64,000 bases of DNA, from NCBI GenBank assembly GCA_965198995.1, contig CBDAQG010000002.1, positions 2,542,001-2,606,000 of the forward strand, written 5' to 3'. The translations under genes and the position numbers were made by a program. The notes under the pieces are model-generated. The model had not been told where the DNA came from and searched no databases. It worked only from the letters and a program-made list of their open reading frames with translations. This stretch comes from CAXMMR01 sp965198995 (lineage in GTDB: Bacteria; Pseudomonadota; Alphaproteobacteria; Acetobacterales; Acetobacteraceae). Shown here piece by piece: positions 42,937 to 52,610 of this stretch (its first letter is position 1; every line of letters begins with the position of its first letter).

Positions 42937-43874
42937 TGGCCGCCGCCGAGCGCTTGCCGTTGGCCGACGCTGGCGCCCGCTTGCGCGGCCGGCTACAGCC
43001 CGGCGCGGCACTCGGTGCCCAGACCTGGTTTCGCGTCGGTGGCCCGGCCGAGTTCCTGCTCCGTCCGGCCGACGCCGAGGATCTGTCCGGCTTCCTCGCC
43101 GCACTGCCGCTCGACCTGCCAGTGAGCGTGGTCGGTGCCGCCTCGAACCTGATCGTGCGCGACGGCGGGGTCGCGGGCGTCGTGGTGCGGCTTGCGCCGC
43201 GCGGCTTCGGCGAAATCACCGTCGAGGCGGATGGCGTCGTCGCCGGCGCGGCAGCGCTGGACGCGACGGTCGCCGAGCACGCCGCCGCCGCCGGGCTGCA
43301 GGGCTTGGAGTTTCTCTCCGGCATTCCGGGTGCAATCGGCGGCGCGGTGGCGATGAATGCCGGCGCCTACGGGGGCGACGTCTCGCAGGCGCTCGATTGG
43401 GCGGAGATCGTGACCCGAACCGGCGAGTTGCGTCGGCTGCCGGCTGAGGCGCTCGGCCTGTCGTATCGGCACGCCAACCTGCCTGCCGAAGCGATCGTGG
43501 TGCGGGCGCGATTGCGCGCCGGCGCGGGCGCGCCGGCGGTGATCGCCGAGCGCATGGCCCGCATCCGCAGCGCGCGCGAGGCGAGCCAGCCGGTCCGTGC
43601 GCGCACCGGCGGCTCCACCTTCCGCAACCCGCCGGACATGAAGGCGTGGGAGCTGATCGAGGCGGTTGGCGGACGCGGACTGGCGCGCGGCGGCGCCCAG
43701 GTGAGCGAGAAGCATTGCAACTTCCTGCTCAACCTCGGGCAGGCGACCGCGGCCGACCTTGAAGGCCTGGGCGAAGAACTGCGCCGGCGCGTCCAGGCGG
43801 CGGCTGGGGTGATGCTGCAGTGGGAGATCAGGCGGCTCGGCCGGCCGCTTGGCCATATCGAGGCGCTGGCATGA
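42933..43874 (+). CDS. murB: UDP-N-acetylenolpyruvoylglucosamine reductase
   Basis: Reduces UDP-GlcNAc-enolpyruvate to UDP-MurNAc with FAD and NADPH. The 313-residue protein has TWFRVGGPAEFLLRP, GAASNLIVRDGGV, the FAD region LEFLSGIPGAIGGAVAMNAGAYGGD, LSYRHANLP, RIRSAREASQP and GGSTFRNP, whose Ser is the proton donor. It is the type I class with YR as in the family. ATG 42933 overlaps the murC stop; 42936 is an alternative start. Confidence 0.97.
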   Translation: MMAAAERLPLADAGARLRGRLQPGAALGAQTWFRVGGPAEFLLRPADAEDLSGFLAALPLDLPVSVVGAASNLIVRDGGVAGVVVRLAPRGFGEITVEADGVVAGAAALDATVAEHAAAAGLQGLEFLSGIPGAIGGAVAMNAGAYGGDVSQALDWAEIVTRTGELRRLPAEALGLSYRHANLPAEAIVVRARLRAGAGAPAVIAERMARIRSAREASQPVRARTGGSTFRNPPDMKAWELIEAVGGRGLARGGAQVSEKHCNFLLNLGQATAADLEGLGEELRRRVQAAAGVMLQWEIRRLGRPLGHIEALA

Positions 43875-44833
43875 GTGCGGGCACGGCGATCAGCCACGTC
43901 GCGGTGCTGCTCGGCGGCATCTCGGCCGAGCGCGAGGTCAGCCTGTCATCCGGGCGCGAGGTGGTGGCGGCCCTCAAGACGGCCGGCTTCGAGGTGATGC
44001 CGGTCGAGGTCGGGGCGGACCTCGGCGCGGTGATCGCCGCGCTGTCGCCCCGGCCGGGCTCGCTCGACGGCGCACGCCGCCCGGACGCGGTGTTCAACGC
44101 GTTGCACGGCCGCTACGGCGAGGACGGCGTGATCCAGGGCCTGCTGGACTGGCTGGCGATTCCCTACACCCATTCCGGGGTGCGCGCCTCGGCGCTGGCG
44201 ATGGACAAGGTCGCCGCCCGCGCCGTGTTCGCCGCCGCCGGGCTGCCGGTCGCCATGGGGCGGGTCGTCGATGTCGGCACGCTGGAGCGAACCGACCCGA
44301 TGGCGCGGCCCTACGTCGTCAAGCCGGTGAACGAAGGCTCCTCGGTCGGCATCAGCATCCTGCGCGAGGGCGACAACCGTCGGGCGCAGATCGCGCGGGA
44401 GTGGCGCTACGGGCCGGGCGTGCTGGTCGAGGAGTTCGTTCCCGGACGCGAGCTGACCGTGGGCGTGCTCGAGGATCGGGCACTCACGGTCACCGAGATC
44501 TTGGCCGAGCACGCCTTCTATGACTACGACAGCAAATACGCGCCCGGCGGCTCGCGCCACGTGTTGCCGGCTGAGATCGACGCCGCGGCCGCCGACGAGG
44601 CGATGGCGATGGCGCTGGCCGCCCATCGTGCACTCGGTTGCCGGGGCGCGACGCGGGCGGATTTTCGCTACGACGACACCGCCGGCGCACCTGGCCGCCT
44701 GGTGCTGCTCGAAGTCAATACGCAGCCGGGGCTGACGCCGACCTCGCTGCTGCCCGAGCAGGCCGCCTATTGCGGCATCGACTTCCCCGCGCTGTGCCGC
44801 TGGATGGTGGAGCGCGCCGCATGCCGCGCGTGA
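43871..44833 (+). CDS. ddl: D-alanine-D-alanine ligase
   Basis: Makes the D-Ala-D-Ala used by MurF. The 320-residue ATP-grasp protein has VLLGGISAEREVSLSSGREV, NALHGRYGEDGVIQGLLDWLAIPYTHSGV, the ATP site PYVVKPVNEGSSVGISI, FVPGRELTVGVL, FYDYDSKYAPGGSRHVLPAE and EVNTQPGLTPTSLLPEQA. Overlaps murB (ATGA) and reaches 13 bases into ftsQ. Confidence 0.97.
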   Translation: MSAGTAISHVAVLLGGISAEREVSLSSGREVVAALKTAGFEVMPVEVGADLGAVIAALSPRPGSLDGARRPDAVFNALHGRYGEDGVIQGLLDWLAIPYTHSGVRASALAMDKVAARAVFAAAGLPVAMGRVVDVGTLERTDPMARPYVVKPVNEGSSVGISILREGDNRRAQIAREWRYGPGVLVEEFVPGRELTVGVLEDRALTVTEILAEHAFYDYDSKYAPGGSRHVLPAEIDAAAADEAMAMALAAHRALGCRGATRADFRYDDTAGAPGRLVLLEVNTQPGLTPTSLLPEQAAYCGIDFPALCRWMVERAACRA

Positions 44834-45747
44834 GCGCCGCCGGGGCGCGCGGCCGCCCGCCGCCGCCGCGCCGCGCCTCATCGGCCAAGGACCGGCCGTC
44901 GGCGCTGAAGCTGATGCTGCGGCGGCAGCGGCGCTTCGCCCGGCCGCTCGGCTTGGGCGTCGCCCTGCTCGGCGTCGTGTTGATCGCCTATGGCGCGCTG
45001 CACGGCCGGGCGGTCGGCAGCGGCGGCAGCATCCTGGGCTGGCGCGAGCGCCTCGGCCGCGCGATCGGCCTCAGCGTGCAGACGGTTGACATCGACGGCC
45101 GGGCCAACACGCCGGAGCCGCTGTTGCGCGAGGCGATCGGCATTCGCGCCGGCGACCCGATCTTCGGCGTCTCGATCGAGGCGGCCCGGCAGCGTATCGA
45201 AAGCCTCTCCTGGGTGGAGCACGCGGTGGTCGAGCGCCGGCTGCCCGGCACGATCCACGTCTCGCTGATCGAGCGCCGGCCGTTCGCGATCTGGCAGAGC
45301 CAGGGCAAGTTCCAGTTGATCGGGCGGCGCGGCGACGTGGTCGCCAACGAGGACGTCTCCGCCTTTGCCAGTCTGCCGCTGGTGGTCGGCGCCGGCGCGC
45401 CAAGCCATGCCGCGGATCTGCTCGATGCGCTGCAGGGGCAGCCGGCGCTGGCCGCGCGCGTCGCCGCCGCGGTGCGGGTCGGCGAGCGGCGCTGGAACCT
45501 GCAGCTCAAGAATGGCATCACGGTGATGCTGCCGGAGAGCCATGCGGCGGCGGCCATCGCGCGCCTGATGGAGCTGCAGACGGCGGACGCGCTGCTCGAC
45601 CGGCCGATCGCCGCCGTCGACCTCAGATTGCCGGACCGACTCGTCGTGCGTCCGCTACCAACACCGGCGGCGTCGCCTGACGCGACGTCGAGCGCCGGCG
45701 CGAAGGTTCCGGACCCGAAATCTCCTGCCTCGAAGAGGTCGACATGA
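44821..45747 (+). CDS. ftsQ: Cell division protein FtsQ
   Basis: Bitopic divisome scaffold. The 308-residue protein has a basic cytoplasmic N-terminus (about 1-38), one membrane segment (LGLGVALLGVVLIAYGAL), then the POTRA domain (VQTVDIDGRANTPEPLLREAIGIRAGDPIFGVSIEAARQRIESLSWVEHAVVERRLPGTIHVSLIERRPFAIW) and the beta domain (WNLQLKNGITVMLPE). A Pro/Ser-rich tail follows. Its start overlaps ddl by 13 bases and its end overlaps ftsA by ATGA. Confidence 0.95.
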   Translation: MPRVSAAGARGRPPPPRRASSAKDRPSALKLMLRRQRRFARPLGLGVALLGVVLIAYGALHGRAVGSGGSILGWRERLGRAIGLSVQTVDIDGRANTPEPLLREAIGIRAGDPIFGVSIEAARQRIESLSWVEHAVVERRLPGTIHVSLIERRPFAIWQSQGKFQLIGRRGDVVANEDVSAFASLPLVVGAGAPSHAADLLDALQGQPALAARVAAAVRVGERRWNLQLKNGITVMLPESHAAAAIARLMELQTADALLDRPIAAVDLRLPDRLVVRPLPTPAASPDATSSAGAKVPDPKSPASKRST

Positions 45748-47051
45748 ACGATCTGTCGCGACGCCAAGCGGCACCGGTGCTGCTCGGCGAAGTCGCGCCG
45801 CCGCCACGTGGCCGGCTGCCGCGCTCGGGCCCGTTCGGCGTGCTCGACATCGGCAGCACCAAGGTCGCCTGCCTGATCGGGCGCGTCGAGGGCGACGGCA
45901 CGTTGCGCGTGCTCGCCTCGGGGATGACGCGCAGCCGCGGCGTGCGCGGCGGCGGCATCACCGACCTTGATGAGGCGGAGCGCGCGATCCGGGCTGCCGT
46001 CGGCCAGGCCGAGGACATGGCCGACCATCGGCTGCGCTCGGTCGTCGTCAACCTCGGCTGTGGTTTGCCGGAGAGCCGCCTGTTCAACGTGCAGTGGCCG
46101 GTCGGTGGGCGCGAGGTGACGGAGGGCGACGTCCGGCGTGTGGTCAACGAGGGACGCGCCCGGGCGCAGACCGACGGGCGCGAAACGATCCACGCGCTGC
46201 CGGTCGCCTTCTGCGTTGACGAGACCGCGGGCGTGGCCGACCCACGCGGCCATCACTGCGAGCAGCTCAGCGCACGGCTGCATGTTGTCGACGCGCTGTC
46301 GATGGCGCTGCGCAACCTCGGCGCCGCGGTCGCTCGTTGCGACCTCGAGATCACCGAGCTGGTCTCCGCACCGTTCGCCTCCGGCCTGTCCTGCCTGGTC
46401 GATGACGAGCGCGAGCTCGGCACCACGGTGATCGACATGGGCGGCGGCACAACGAGCCTGGCGGTGTTCGCCGAGGGCCAGCTGCTGCACACCGCGCAGT
46501 TGCCGATCGGCGGCGGCCACGTGACGCGCGACATCGCCGGCGTGCTGTCCACCCCGCTCGACAGCGCCGAGCGGCTCAAGACCGTCTACGGCAACGCCCA
46601 GCCCAGCCCTGACGACGAGCGCGAGATCCTGCAGGTGCAGCAGATCGGCGAGGAAGAGCATCATTTCGCCCGGGTGCCGCGCTCGATGGTGGTCGGCATC
46701 ATCCGCCCGCGGCTCGAGGAGACCTTCGAGCTGGTGCGCGACCGGCTCGACGGCGCCGGGCTCGGTCGCATAGCCAAACAGAGCCGCGTCGTGCTGACCG
46801 GCGGCGCCTCGCAGCTCGTCGGCGTGCGCGACATGGCGGCGCGCATGCTCGACCGGCAGGTGCGGCTCGGCCGACCGGCGCGCGCGCGCGGGCTGCCCGA
46901 CGCCGCTGCCGGCCCCGCCTTTTCGACCGCCGCCGGGCTGCTCGCCTGGGCTGGTGGCGACGGCCGGGCGCTGCACGACATCGACCTCGACGTCGAGACG
47001 CCACGCGGGCTGCTTCGACGCATCGTCGCCTTTCTGCGCGATCGCGTCTGA
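45744..47051 (+). CDS. ftsA: Cell division protein FtsA
   Basis: Actin-like ATPase that tethers FtsZ to the membrane. The 435-residue protein has the phosphate-1 motif GVLDIGSTKVACLIG, VRGGGITDLDEAERAI, the phosphate-2 motif VIDMGGGTTSLAVF, the adenosine motif VLTGGASQLVG, and a C-terminal amphipathic helix (GLLRRIVAFLRDRV) for membrane binding. 69 bases separate it from ftsZ, enough for extra regulation. Confidence 0.97.
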   Translation: MNDLSRRQAAPVLLGEVAPPPRGRLPRSGPFGVLDIGSTKVACLIGRVEGDGTLRVLASGMTRSRGVRGGGITDLDEAERAIRAAVGQAEDMADHRLRSVVVNLGCGLPESRLFNVQWPVGGREVTEGDVRRVVNEGRARAQTDGRETIHALPVAFCVDETAGVADPRGHHCEQLSARLHVVDALSMALRNLGAAVARCDLEITELVSAPFASGLSCLVDDERELGTTVIDMGGGTTSLAVFAEGQLLHTAQLPIGGGHVTRDIAGVLSTPLDSAERLKTVYGNAQPSPDDEREILQVQQIGEEEHHFARVPRSMVVGIIRPRLEETFELVRDRLDGAGLGRIAKQSRVVLTGGASQLVGVRDMAARMLDRQVRLGRPARARGLPDAAAGPAFSTAAGLLAWAGGDGRALHDIDLDVETPRGLLRRIVAFLRDRV

Positions 47052-47120
47052 GCCGACCGACGAACCCCCTCAACATAGCCAAGCCAGAACCAGCGAAGGC
47101 CCCTCACGGGAGAACAACCG

Positions 47121-48575
47121 ATGACCCTGAACCTCACCATTCCGCAGCAGCTACATCAGGATTTCACCCCGCGTATCACTGTGGTTGGCGTCGGCGGCGG
47201 CGGCACCAACGCTGTCGACAACATGATCCAGCTCAACCTGCAGGGGGTGGACTTCGTCGTCGCCAACACCGACGCGCAGCAGCTCACCCATTCCAAGGCC
47301 GACCGGCGCATCCAGCTCGGCCCGCACCTGACGCAGGGCCTTGGCGCGGGTGCGAAGCCCGAGATCGGCCGCGCCGCCGCCGAGGAGGCGGCCGACGAGC
47401 TCGCGCGTCAGCTCGACGGCGCGCACATGGTGTTCATCACCGCCGGCATGGGCGGCGGCACCGGCACCGGCGCGGCACCCGTGATCGCGCGGATGGCGCG
47501 TGAGCGCGGCATCCTGACCGTCGGCGTGGTGACCAAGCCGTTCACCTTCGAGGGGGCGCGACGCGCCCGCGCCGCGGATGCGGGCATCGCCGAGCTACAG
47601 GCCTATGTCGACACGCTGATCGTCATCCCGAACCAGAACCTGTTCCGGCTTGCCAACGAGCGCACCGGCTGGAAGGAGGCGTTCAAGATGGCCGACCACG
47701 TCCTCTACATGGGCGTCAAAGGGGTCACCGACCTGATGGTCGCGCCCGGCCTCGTCAATCTCGACTTCGCCGACATCAGGACGGTCATGGCCGAGATGGG
47801 CAAGGCGATGATGGGCACCGGCGAGGCCGAGGGAGAGAACCGCGCCATCCGGGCGGCCGAGGCGGCGATCAGCAATCCGTTGCTGGAGGACACCTCGATG
47901 GCCGGCGCGCGCGGCCTGCTGATCAACATCACCGGCGGTGAGGACATGACGCTGTTCGAGGTGGACCAGGCGGCGAACCGCATTCGCGAGGAGGTCGCCG
48001 AGGACGCCAACATCATCTTCGGCTCGGCGATCGACGACAACCTTTCCGGCCGCATCCGCGTCTCGGTGGTGGCGACGGGCATCGACATGCAGGTTCGCCA
48101 CGAGGCCGAGCGGCCGCGGCTGGTGGCGGTGGGCGGCGGTGCGCCGGTCGCTGCGGTTTCGTCCGGCGCCGGGCCGAGCCTGGTTGCCCCGGCCGTGACG
48201 CCGCCCATGGTCAAGACGGCGCCCGCCATCGAGATGACCGGCGCGGTCGCAGCGCCGAGCGAGACGATGGCGGCGCGCCCCGTCGCGGCGGCGGCGGCCC
48301 GGGTCGCGCCGCCGCCGCGTGGGCTGTTCGCGCCACCACCCTCCGCCGCGTCGAACGAAGCACCCGCGGCGGTCCCGCCAGCGCCGCGCAACAGCCTGTT
48401 CGGCATCGTCACCGGCGCGATCCGCCGCACCATGCCGAGCGCGGCACCGACCGGCGAGGCTGGGCGCGCCGAGCCGCAACTTCCGCCGGCCGGTGAGGCG
48501 CCGTCCGTGCGGCCAGCCTCCTCGGAGGAGATCGGCCTCGACATTCCAGCATTCCTGCGTCGGCAATCGTCCTGA
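47121..48575 (+). CDS. ftsZ: Cell division protein FtsZ
   Basis: Tubulin-like GTPase forming the division ring. The 484-residue protein has ITVVGVGGGGTNAVDNMI, VVANTDAQQL, the GTPase signature AGMGGGTGTGAAPVIA, and the T7 loop with NLDFADIRTVM. An Ala/Pro-rich linker of about 130 residues ends in the conserved C-terminal peptide DIPAFLRRQ, which binds FtsA and other partners. Good Shine-Dalgarno GGGAGAAC upstream. Confidence 0.98.
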   Translation: MTLNLTIPQQLHQDFTPRITVVGVGGGGTNAVDNMIQLNLQGVDFVVANTDAQQLTHSKADRRIQLGPHLTQGLGAGAKPEIGRAAAEEAADELARQLDGAHMVFITAGMGGGTGTGAAPVIARMARERGILTVGVVTKPFTFEGARRARAADAGIAELQAYVDTLIVIPNQNLFRLANERTGWKEAFKMADHVLYMGVKGVTDLMVAPGLVNLDFADIRTVMAEMGKAMMGTGEAEGENRAIRAAEAAISNPLLEDTSMAGARGLLINITGGEDMTLFEVDQAANRIREEVAEDANIIFGSAIDDNLSGRIRVSVVATGIDMQVRHEAERPRLVAVGGGAPVAAVSSGAGPSLVAPAVTPPMVKTAPAIEMTGAVAAPSETMAARPVAAAAARVAPPPRGLFAPPPSAASNEAPAAVPPAPRNSLFGIVTGAIRRTMPSAAPTGEAGRAEPQLPPAGEAPSVRPASSEEIGLDIPAFLRRQSS

Positions 48576-48751
48576 TCCGACTGGTAACGAACCGTTGCCG
48601 TCTAGAGAAACAGCAATCATTTGAATGAGTTGGAGCGACATACTGAGAAACAAAGCTTGACTGGCGAGCCGGCGCCACGCTGACGTAGTGTGCCGTCATC
48701 GCGCGACCCGGGACTGGCGTGGCGGAAGTTTTAAGGGCGGCCAGAGCAAGC

Positions 48752-49753
48752 ATGGATGGATCCTTGGCCGCACCGATGCAGCGCCCCTCGAACGGGTTCG
48801 GCGAAGCGGTTACGGCCATGCCCGAGTTGACGCGGGCAGCGACGTTGGACCGTTATCAGCACACGCTGAAGACAGCCATCGGCTGCGTCGGCATCGGCTT
48901 GCATGGCGGCGAGCGGGTGGCGATGCGCCTCTGCCCTGCCCCGCCCGGCACCGGGGTCGTGTTTCGCCGCACCGACCTCAGCGTCGACATTCCGGCCCGG
49001 TTCGACCTGGTGGCGGATGTCCGGCTGTGCACCATGCTGGCGCTACCCGATCAGCCGGCGGCCCGCGTGGGCACGGTGGAGCACCTGTTGGCGGCACTGG
49101 CCGCCTGCGCCATCGACAACCTTGTCGTCGAGATCGACGGGCCGGAAGTCCCCATTTTCGACGGTTCGGCGGACCCTTTCCTGTTCCTGATCGATTGCGC
49201 CGGACGGGTGGCGCAGGACCAGGCGCCGACGACCATCGAGGTGTTGCGCACCGTGCGGGTCAGCGTCGGCGAGGCGTTTGCCGAACTGCGGCCGACGGAG
49301 GGCGCCGGCCTGGAGCTTTCGCTCGGCATTGATTTCGCGGCGGCGGCGATCGGACGGCAGGCGCTCAGCCTGTCGCTGGACGAGGCGGCGTTTCGCGCTG
49401 AGCTCGGCGGCTGCCGCACATTCGCCCTGGCCGAGGAGATCACCGCCTTGCGCGAGGCCGGGCTTGCACGCGGCGGCAGCCTGGACAACGCGGTCGTCGT
49501 CGACGGCGCCATCGTGCTCAATCCGGGCGGGTTGCGCCGGCCGGACGAGTTCGTTCGCCACAAGCTGCTCGATGCCGTGGGCGACCTCGCCCTCTGCGGC
49601 GCCAGGCTGCAGGCCCGGCTGGTCGCCAGCCGCAGCGGACATGCGATCAACAATCGGCTGCTGCGCGCGTTGTTTGCCGACCCTGCGGCGTTCCGCGAGC
49701 GCCGGCCAGCCGGGCTGTGGAGCGGCTACGGGCCTGGCCGCGTCGCCGCCTGA
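48752..49753 (+). CDS. lpxC: UDP-3-O-acyl-N-acetylglucosamine deacetylase
   Basis: Zinc enzyme for the committed step of lipid A synthesis. The protein has QHTLKTAIGCVGIGLHGGERV, VGTVEHLLAALAACAIDNLVVEIDGPEVPIFDGSA (first zinc His), SLDNAVVVDGAIVLNPGGLRRPDEFVRHKLLDAVGDLAL (other His/Asp ligands) and SGHAINNRLLRAL. The start is uncertain: GTG 48719, ATG 48752 (used), ATG 48776 and ATG 48818 (MPELTRAATLD) are all in frame. It follows ftsZ, as in most alphaproteobacteria. Confidence 0.95.
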   Translation: MDGSLAAPMQRPSNGFGEAVTAMPELTRAATLDRYQHTLKTAIGCVGIGLHGGERVAMRLCPAPPGTGVVFRRTDLSVDIPARFDLVADVRLCTMLALPDQPAARVGTVEHLLAALAACAIDNLVVEIDGPEVPIFDGSADPFLFLIDCAGRVAQDQAPTTIEVLRTVRVSVGEAFAELRPTEGAGLELSLGIDFAAAAIGRQALSLSLDEAAFRAELGGCRTFALAEEITALREAGLARGGSLDNAVVVDGAIVLNPGGLRRPDEFVRHKLLDAVGDLALCGARLQARLVASRSGHAINNRLLRALFADPAAFRERRPAGLWSGYGPGRVAA

Positions 49754-49796
49754 GACGACTTCGCAGGCTTGGAGCGACTTCACGAGGCCGAAGCGC

Positions 49797-50717
49797 ATGG
49801 TATACAGCATGCGCATGACCCGCTCTCCGACCCGCCCTGAGCTGACGCAACGCGTTGCCGCCGGCCTGCTGATGCTGGCGCTATCGGGGCTTGGCGGCTG
49901 CGCCACGCTGAACTCGATCAATCCGTTCGCCAAGGCAAACCAGAACCTGCCGAAGCCGATCGACCTTGCGACCGAGCCGCCGGACAAGCTCTACAGCAAC
50001 GGCATCGATGCGCTGGACGCCGAGCGCTACAAGGTCGCGGTGGCGCATTTCGAGGCGATCCAGCAGAATTATCCGTATTCAAGCTGGACCATCAACGCGC
50101 AGTTGATGGAGGGCTACACCGAGTACAAGCGCAGCAACTACACCGATGCGATCGCCCAGCTTGACCGGTTCATCCAGTTGCATCCGACCAGCAAGGACGC
50201 TGCCTACGCCTACTACCTGCGCTCGCTCTGCTATTACGAGCAGATCTCCGACATACAGCGCGACCAGAAGGGCACGCAGGAGGCCATGGCGGCGCTGCAG
50301 GAGGTCGTGAACCGGTTTCCGGACAGCGCCTATGGCCGAGACGCCCGGCTGAAGATCGACCTGTGCCGCGACCACCTGGCCGGCAAGGAGATGGAAGTCG
50401 GCCGCTACTACGAAAAGCAGCACTATTATGCCGCGGCGATTGGTCGCTATCAGCGGGTCGTCGACGACTTCCAGACGACCAACCACACTGCGGAGGCACT
50501 CTCCCGGCTGACCGAGATCTACCTCAAGCTCGGCCTGAAGAGCGAGGCTGAGCACACGGCCTCGGTTCTGGCCTACAACTACCCGGGTAATCCCTGGTAT
50601 CAAACCAGTTGGAACGAGCTCGTCAATCAGGGACTGGTGAACGGCAAGAACGTGTATGGCGCGCCGCCTGCCAAGAATGCCGGCTTCTTCTCCCGCACCT
50701 TTGGCTCGATCTTCTAA
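49797..50717 (+). CDS. bamD: Outer-membrane assembly lipoprotein BamD
   Basis: Essential partner of BamA in beta-barrel insertion. The protein has a lipoprotein signal (AAGLLMLALSGLGGC), then TPR-type repeats: LYSNGIDALDAERYKVAVAHFEAIQQNYPYS, YKRSNYTDAIAQLDRFIQLHPT, YYLRSLCYYEQISDIQRDQ, KIDLCRDHLAGKEMEVGRYYEKQHYYAAAIGRYQRVVDDF. Three close ATGs (49797, 49809, 49815) could start it; CGAGG lies 9 bases before the first, which is used. Usual position between lpxC and recN. Confidence 0.95.
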   Translation: MVYSMRMTRSPTRPELTQRVAAGLLMLALSGLGGCATLNSINPFAKANQNLPKPIDLATEPPDKLYSNGIDALDAERYKVAVAHFEAIQQNYPYSSWTINAQLMEGYTEYKRSNYTDAIAQLDRFIQLHPTSKDAAYAYYLRSLCYYEQISDIQRDQKGTQEAMAALQEVVNRFPDSAYGRDARLKIDLCRDHLAGKEMEVGRYYEKQHYYAAAIGRYQRVVDDFQTTNHTAEALSRLTEIYLKLGLKSEAEHTASVLAYNYPGNPWYQTSWNELVNQGLVNGKNVYGAPPAKNAGFFSRTFGSIF

Positions 50718-50718
50718 G

Positions 50719-50810
50719 ATTGGGGGTCTAGGGCCTCAGGCTCCAGCGTCGGGACTCATCGCGCGCGCGCGATGGGCGCTCCGTCCAGGGCAGCGCCCTC
50801 GCCTTCCTTC
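50719..50810. repeat. Family A repeat between bamD and recN
   Basis: GGGGTCTAGGGCC-TCA-GGC, the variable hairpin CTCATCGCGCGCGCGCGATGGG, then GTCCAGGGCAGCGCCCTCG and CCTTCCTTC directly joined to the recN ATG at 50811. Same architecture as the block before murF. Confidence 0.75.
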
Positions 50811-52490
50811 ATGCTGACCAGCCTGTCGATCCGCGACGTCGTGCTGATCGAGCGCCTGGACCTCTCTTTCGGGCCGGGCCTGACGGTGCTGACCGGCGAG
50901 ACCGGGGCCGGCAAGTCGATCCTGCTCGACAGCCTGGGGCTCGCGATCGGCGTGCGGGCGGAGACCGCCATCGTGCGCGCCGGCGCCGCGCAGGCCACGA
51001 TCGCCGCCAGCTTCGCGCCCAGCGACGACCATCCGGTGCACACCCTGCTCGACGAGCAGGGCATCGCCGCCGAAGAGGTGATCGTGCTGCGCCGCGTAGT
51101 CGGGCGGGACGGCCGCTCGCGGGCCTATGTGAACGACCAGCCGGTCGGCGTCGGGCTGCTGCGCCGGGTCGGCGCCCTGCTCGTCGAGGTGCAGGGTCAG
51201 CACGACCAGATGGGGCTGGCGGACGCAGCGACGCATGTCGAGCTGCTCGACGCCTACGGGGTCGCGGCGGGGCTGCGCGCCGAGGTCGCGGCCAGGCACC
51301 GCGCCTGGCGGGCCAGCGCCGAACGGCTGGCGACGGCCCGGGAGACCATTGCCGAGGCGGCGCGCGAGGAGGAGTTCCTGCGCTTCATCGTCAGCGAGCT
51401 GACCGAGCTATCGCCCAGGGAGGGCGAGGAGGAGCAGCTCTCAAGCCAGCGGCAGCGACTGCAGCAGGGCGAGCGGCGAGCCGAGGCGATCGCGGCGGCG
51501 CTGGCGGAGCTGACGCCGCGGGACCGCCGCAGCGCCGGGCCGGCGGCCTCCCTGCGCTCAGCCGCGCGGGCCTTGCAGCGGCTGACGCCGGGCGGTAGCG
51601 AAGATCCGGAGGCCACCCCCGCATTGGCGGCGCTGGAGCGGGCCGAGGAGGCGCTGGCCGAGGCGGAGACCCTGCTGACGCGCCTCGGACACGAGGCCGA
51701 AGCCGATCCCCGGCAGCTCGAGCAGGCCGAGGAGCGGCTGTTTGCCTTACGCGGGGCGGCACGCAAGCACGGCATCGCGGTGGTCGAGTTGCCAACCTTC
51801 CTCGACGGGCTGCGCGGCAAGCTCGCAGCGCTGGAGAGCGGCTCGGAGCAGGTCGCGGCCCTCGAGACGGCGCTCGCGGCCGCCCGGGCCGGCTACATGG
51901 AGGCGGCGGAGCGGCTGGCGGCGGCGCGCCACCGCGCAGCGGACAAGCTACAGGCCGCGGTCGGTCGCGAGTTGCCGCCGCTGCGGCTCGAGCGGGCGCA
52001 GTTCTTCGTCGAGATGGACCGGCTGCCCGAGACGGCCTGGCATGCGACCGGGATCGATACAGTGCGCTTCCTGATCGCCACTAATCCCGGCCAGCCGCCC
52101 GGCCCGCTCGGCAAGATCGCCTCGGGCGGCGAGCTGTCGCGGCTGATGCTGGCGCTCAAGGTGGTGCTGGTGAGCGGCTCGCCGGTGCCGACGCTGGTGT
52201 TCGACGAGGTGGATAGCGGCATCGGTGGCGCGACCGCCGCCGCGGTGGGGGAGCGGCTCGCACGGGTCGCGGACGGGGTGCAAGTGCTGGTCGTGACACA
52301 TAGCCCGCAAGTGGCGGCGCGCGGGCGGATGCATCTGCGGGTGCAGAAATCGGTGGCCGCCGGGCAGACGGAAACGCGGGTGGCGGCGCTGGAGCATCAG
52401 ACACGGCGGGAGGAGATTGCGCGCATGCTGGCGGGGGAGAGCGTGACGGAGGCGGCGCGGGCGGCGGCTGACTCTTTGCTGGGTGTTTAA
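50811..52490 (+). CDS. recN: DNA repair protein RecN
   Basis: SMC-like ATPase for double-strand break repair. The 559-residue protein has the Walker A motif LTGETGAGKSILLDSL near the start, RAYVNDQPVGVGLLRRV, LVEVQGQHDQMGLADAATHVELLDAY, a central coiled coil (about 160-370, Arg/Glu/Ala-rich), the ABC signature LGKIASGGELSRLMLAL and Walker B TLVFDEVDSGIGG, ending THSPQVAARG. No Shine-Dalgarno site: the start codon abuts CCTTCCTTC of the repeat. Confidence 0.96.
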   Translation: MLTSLSIRDVVLIERLDLSFGPGLTVLTGETGAGKSILLDSLGLAIGVRAETAIVRAGAAQATIAASFAPSDDHPVHTLLDEQGIAAEEVIVLRRVVGRDGRSRAYVNDQPVGVGLLRRVGALLVEVQGQHDQMGLADAATHVELLDAYGVAAGLRAEVAARHRAWRASAERLATARETIAEAAREEEFLRFIVSELTELSPREGEEEQLSSQRQRLQQGERRAEAIAAALAELTPRDRRSAGPAASLRSAARALQRLTPGGSEDPEATPALAALERAEEALAEAETLLTRLGHEAEADPRQLEQAEERLFALRGAARKHGIAVVELPTFLDGLRGKLAALESGSEQVAALETALAAARAGYMEAAERLAAARHRAADKLQAAVGRELPPLRLERAQFFVEMDRLPETAWHATGIDTVRFLIATNPGQPPGPLGKIASGGELSRLMLALKVVLVSGSPVPTLVFDEVDSGIGGATAAAVGERLARVADGVQVLVVTHSPQVAARGRMHLRVQKSVAAGQTETRVAALEHQTRREEIARMLAGESVTEAARAAADSLLGV

Positions 52491-52500
52491 GAAAGCAAGC

Positions 52501-52532
52501 GGTTCTTTTTTGAAAAAAAGAACCAAAAAACT
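52501..52532. repeat. Family B hairpin repeat after recN
   Basis: GGTTCTTTTTTGAAAAAAAG then AACC with tail AAAAAACTTT, preceded by GCAAGC, 10 bases after the recN stop. Probable transcription terminator or attenuator between recN and ligA. Confidence 0.65.
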
Positions 52533-52574
52533 TTCTCTCGTTAGGGTGTGCGGAAGCGTGTCCGACAGTTGTTT

Positions 52575-52598
52575 GCTTCTTTCTTTTCAAAAAGAAGC
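52575..52598. repeat. Second family B hairpin before ligA
   Basis: GCTTCTTTCTTTTCAAAAAG then AAGC: the same design with a GCTTC/GAAGC stem but without the A tail. It ends 13 bases before the ligA ATG and could lower or control ligA translation. Confidence 0.55.
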
Positions 52599-52610
52599 TC
52601 TTGTCTTGCC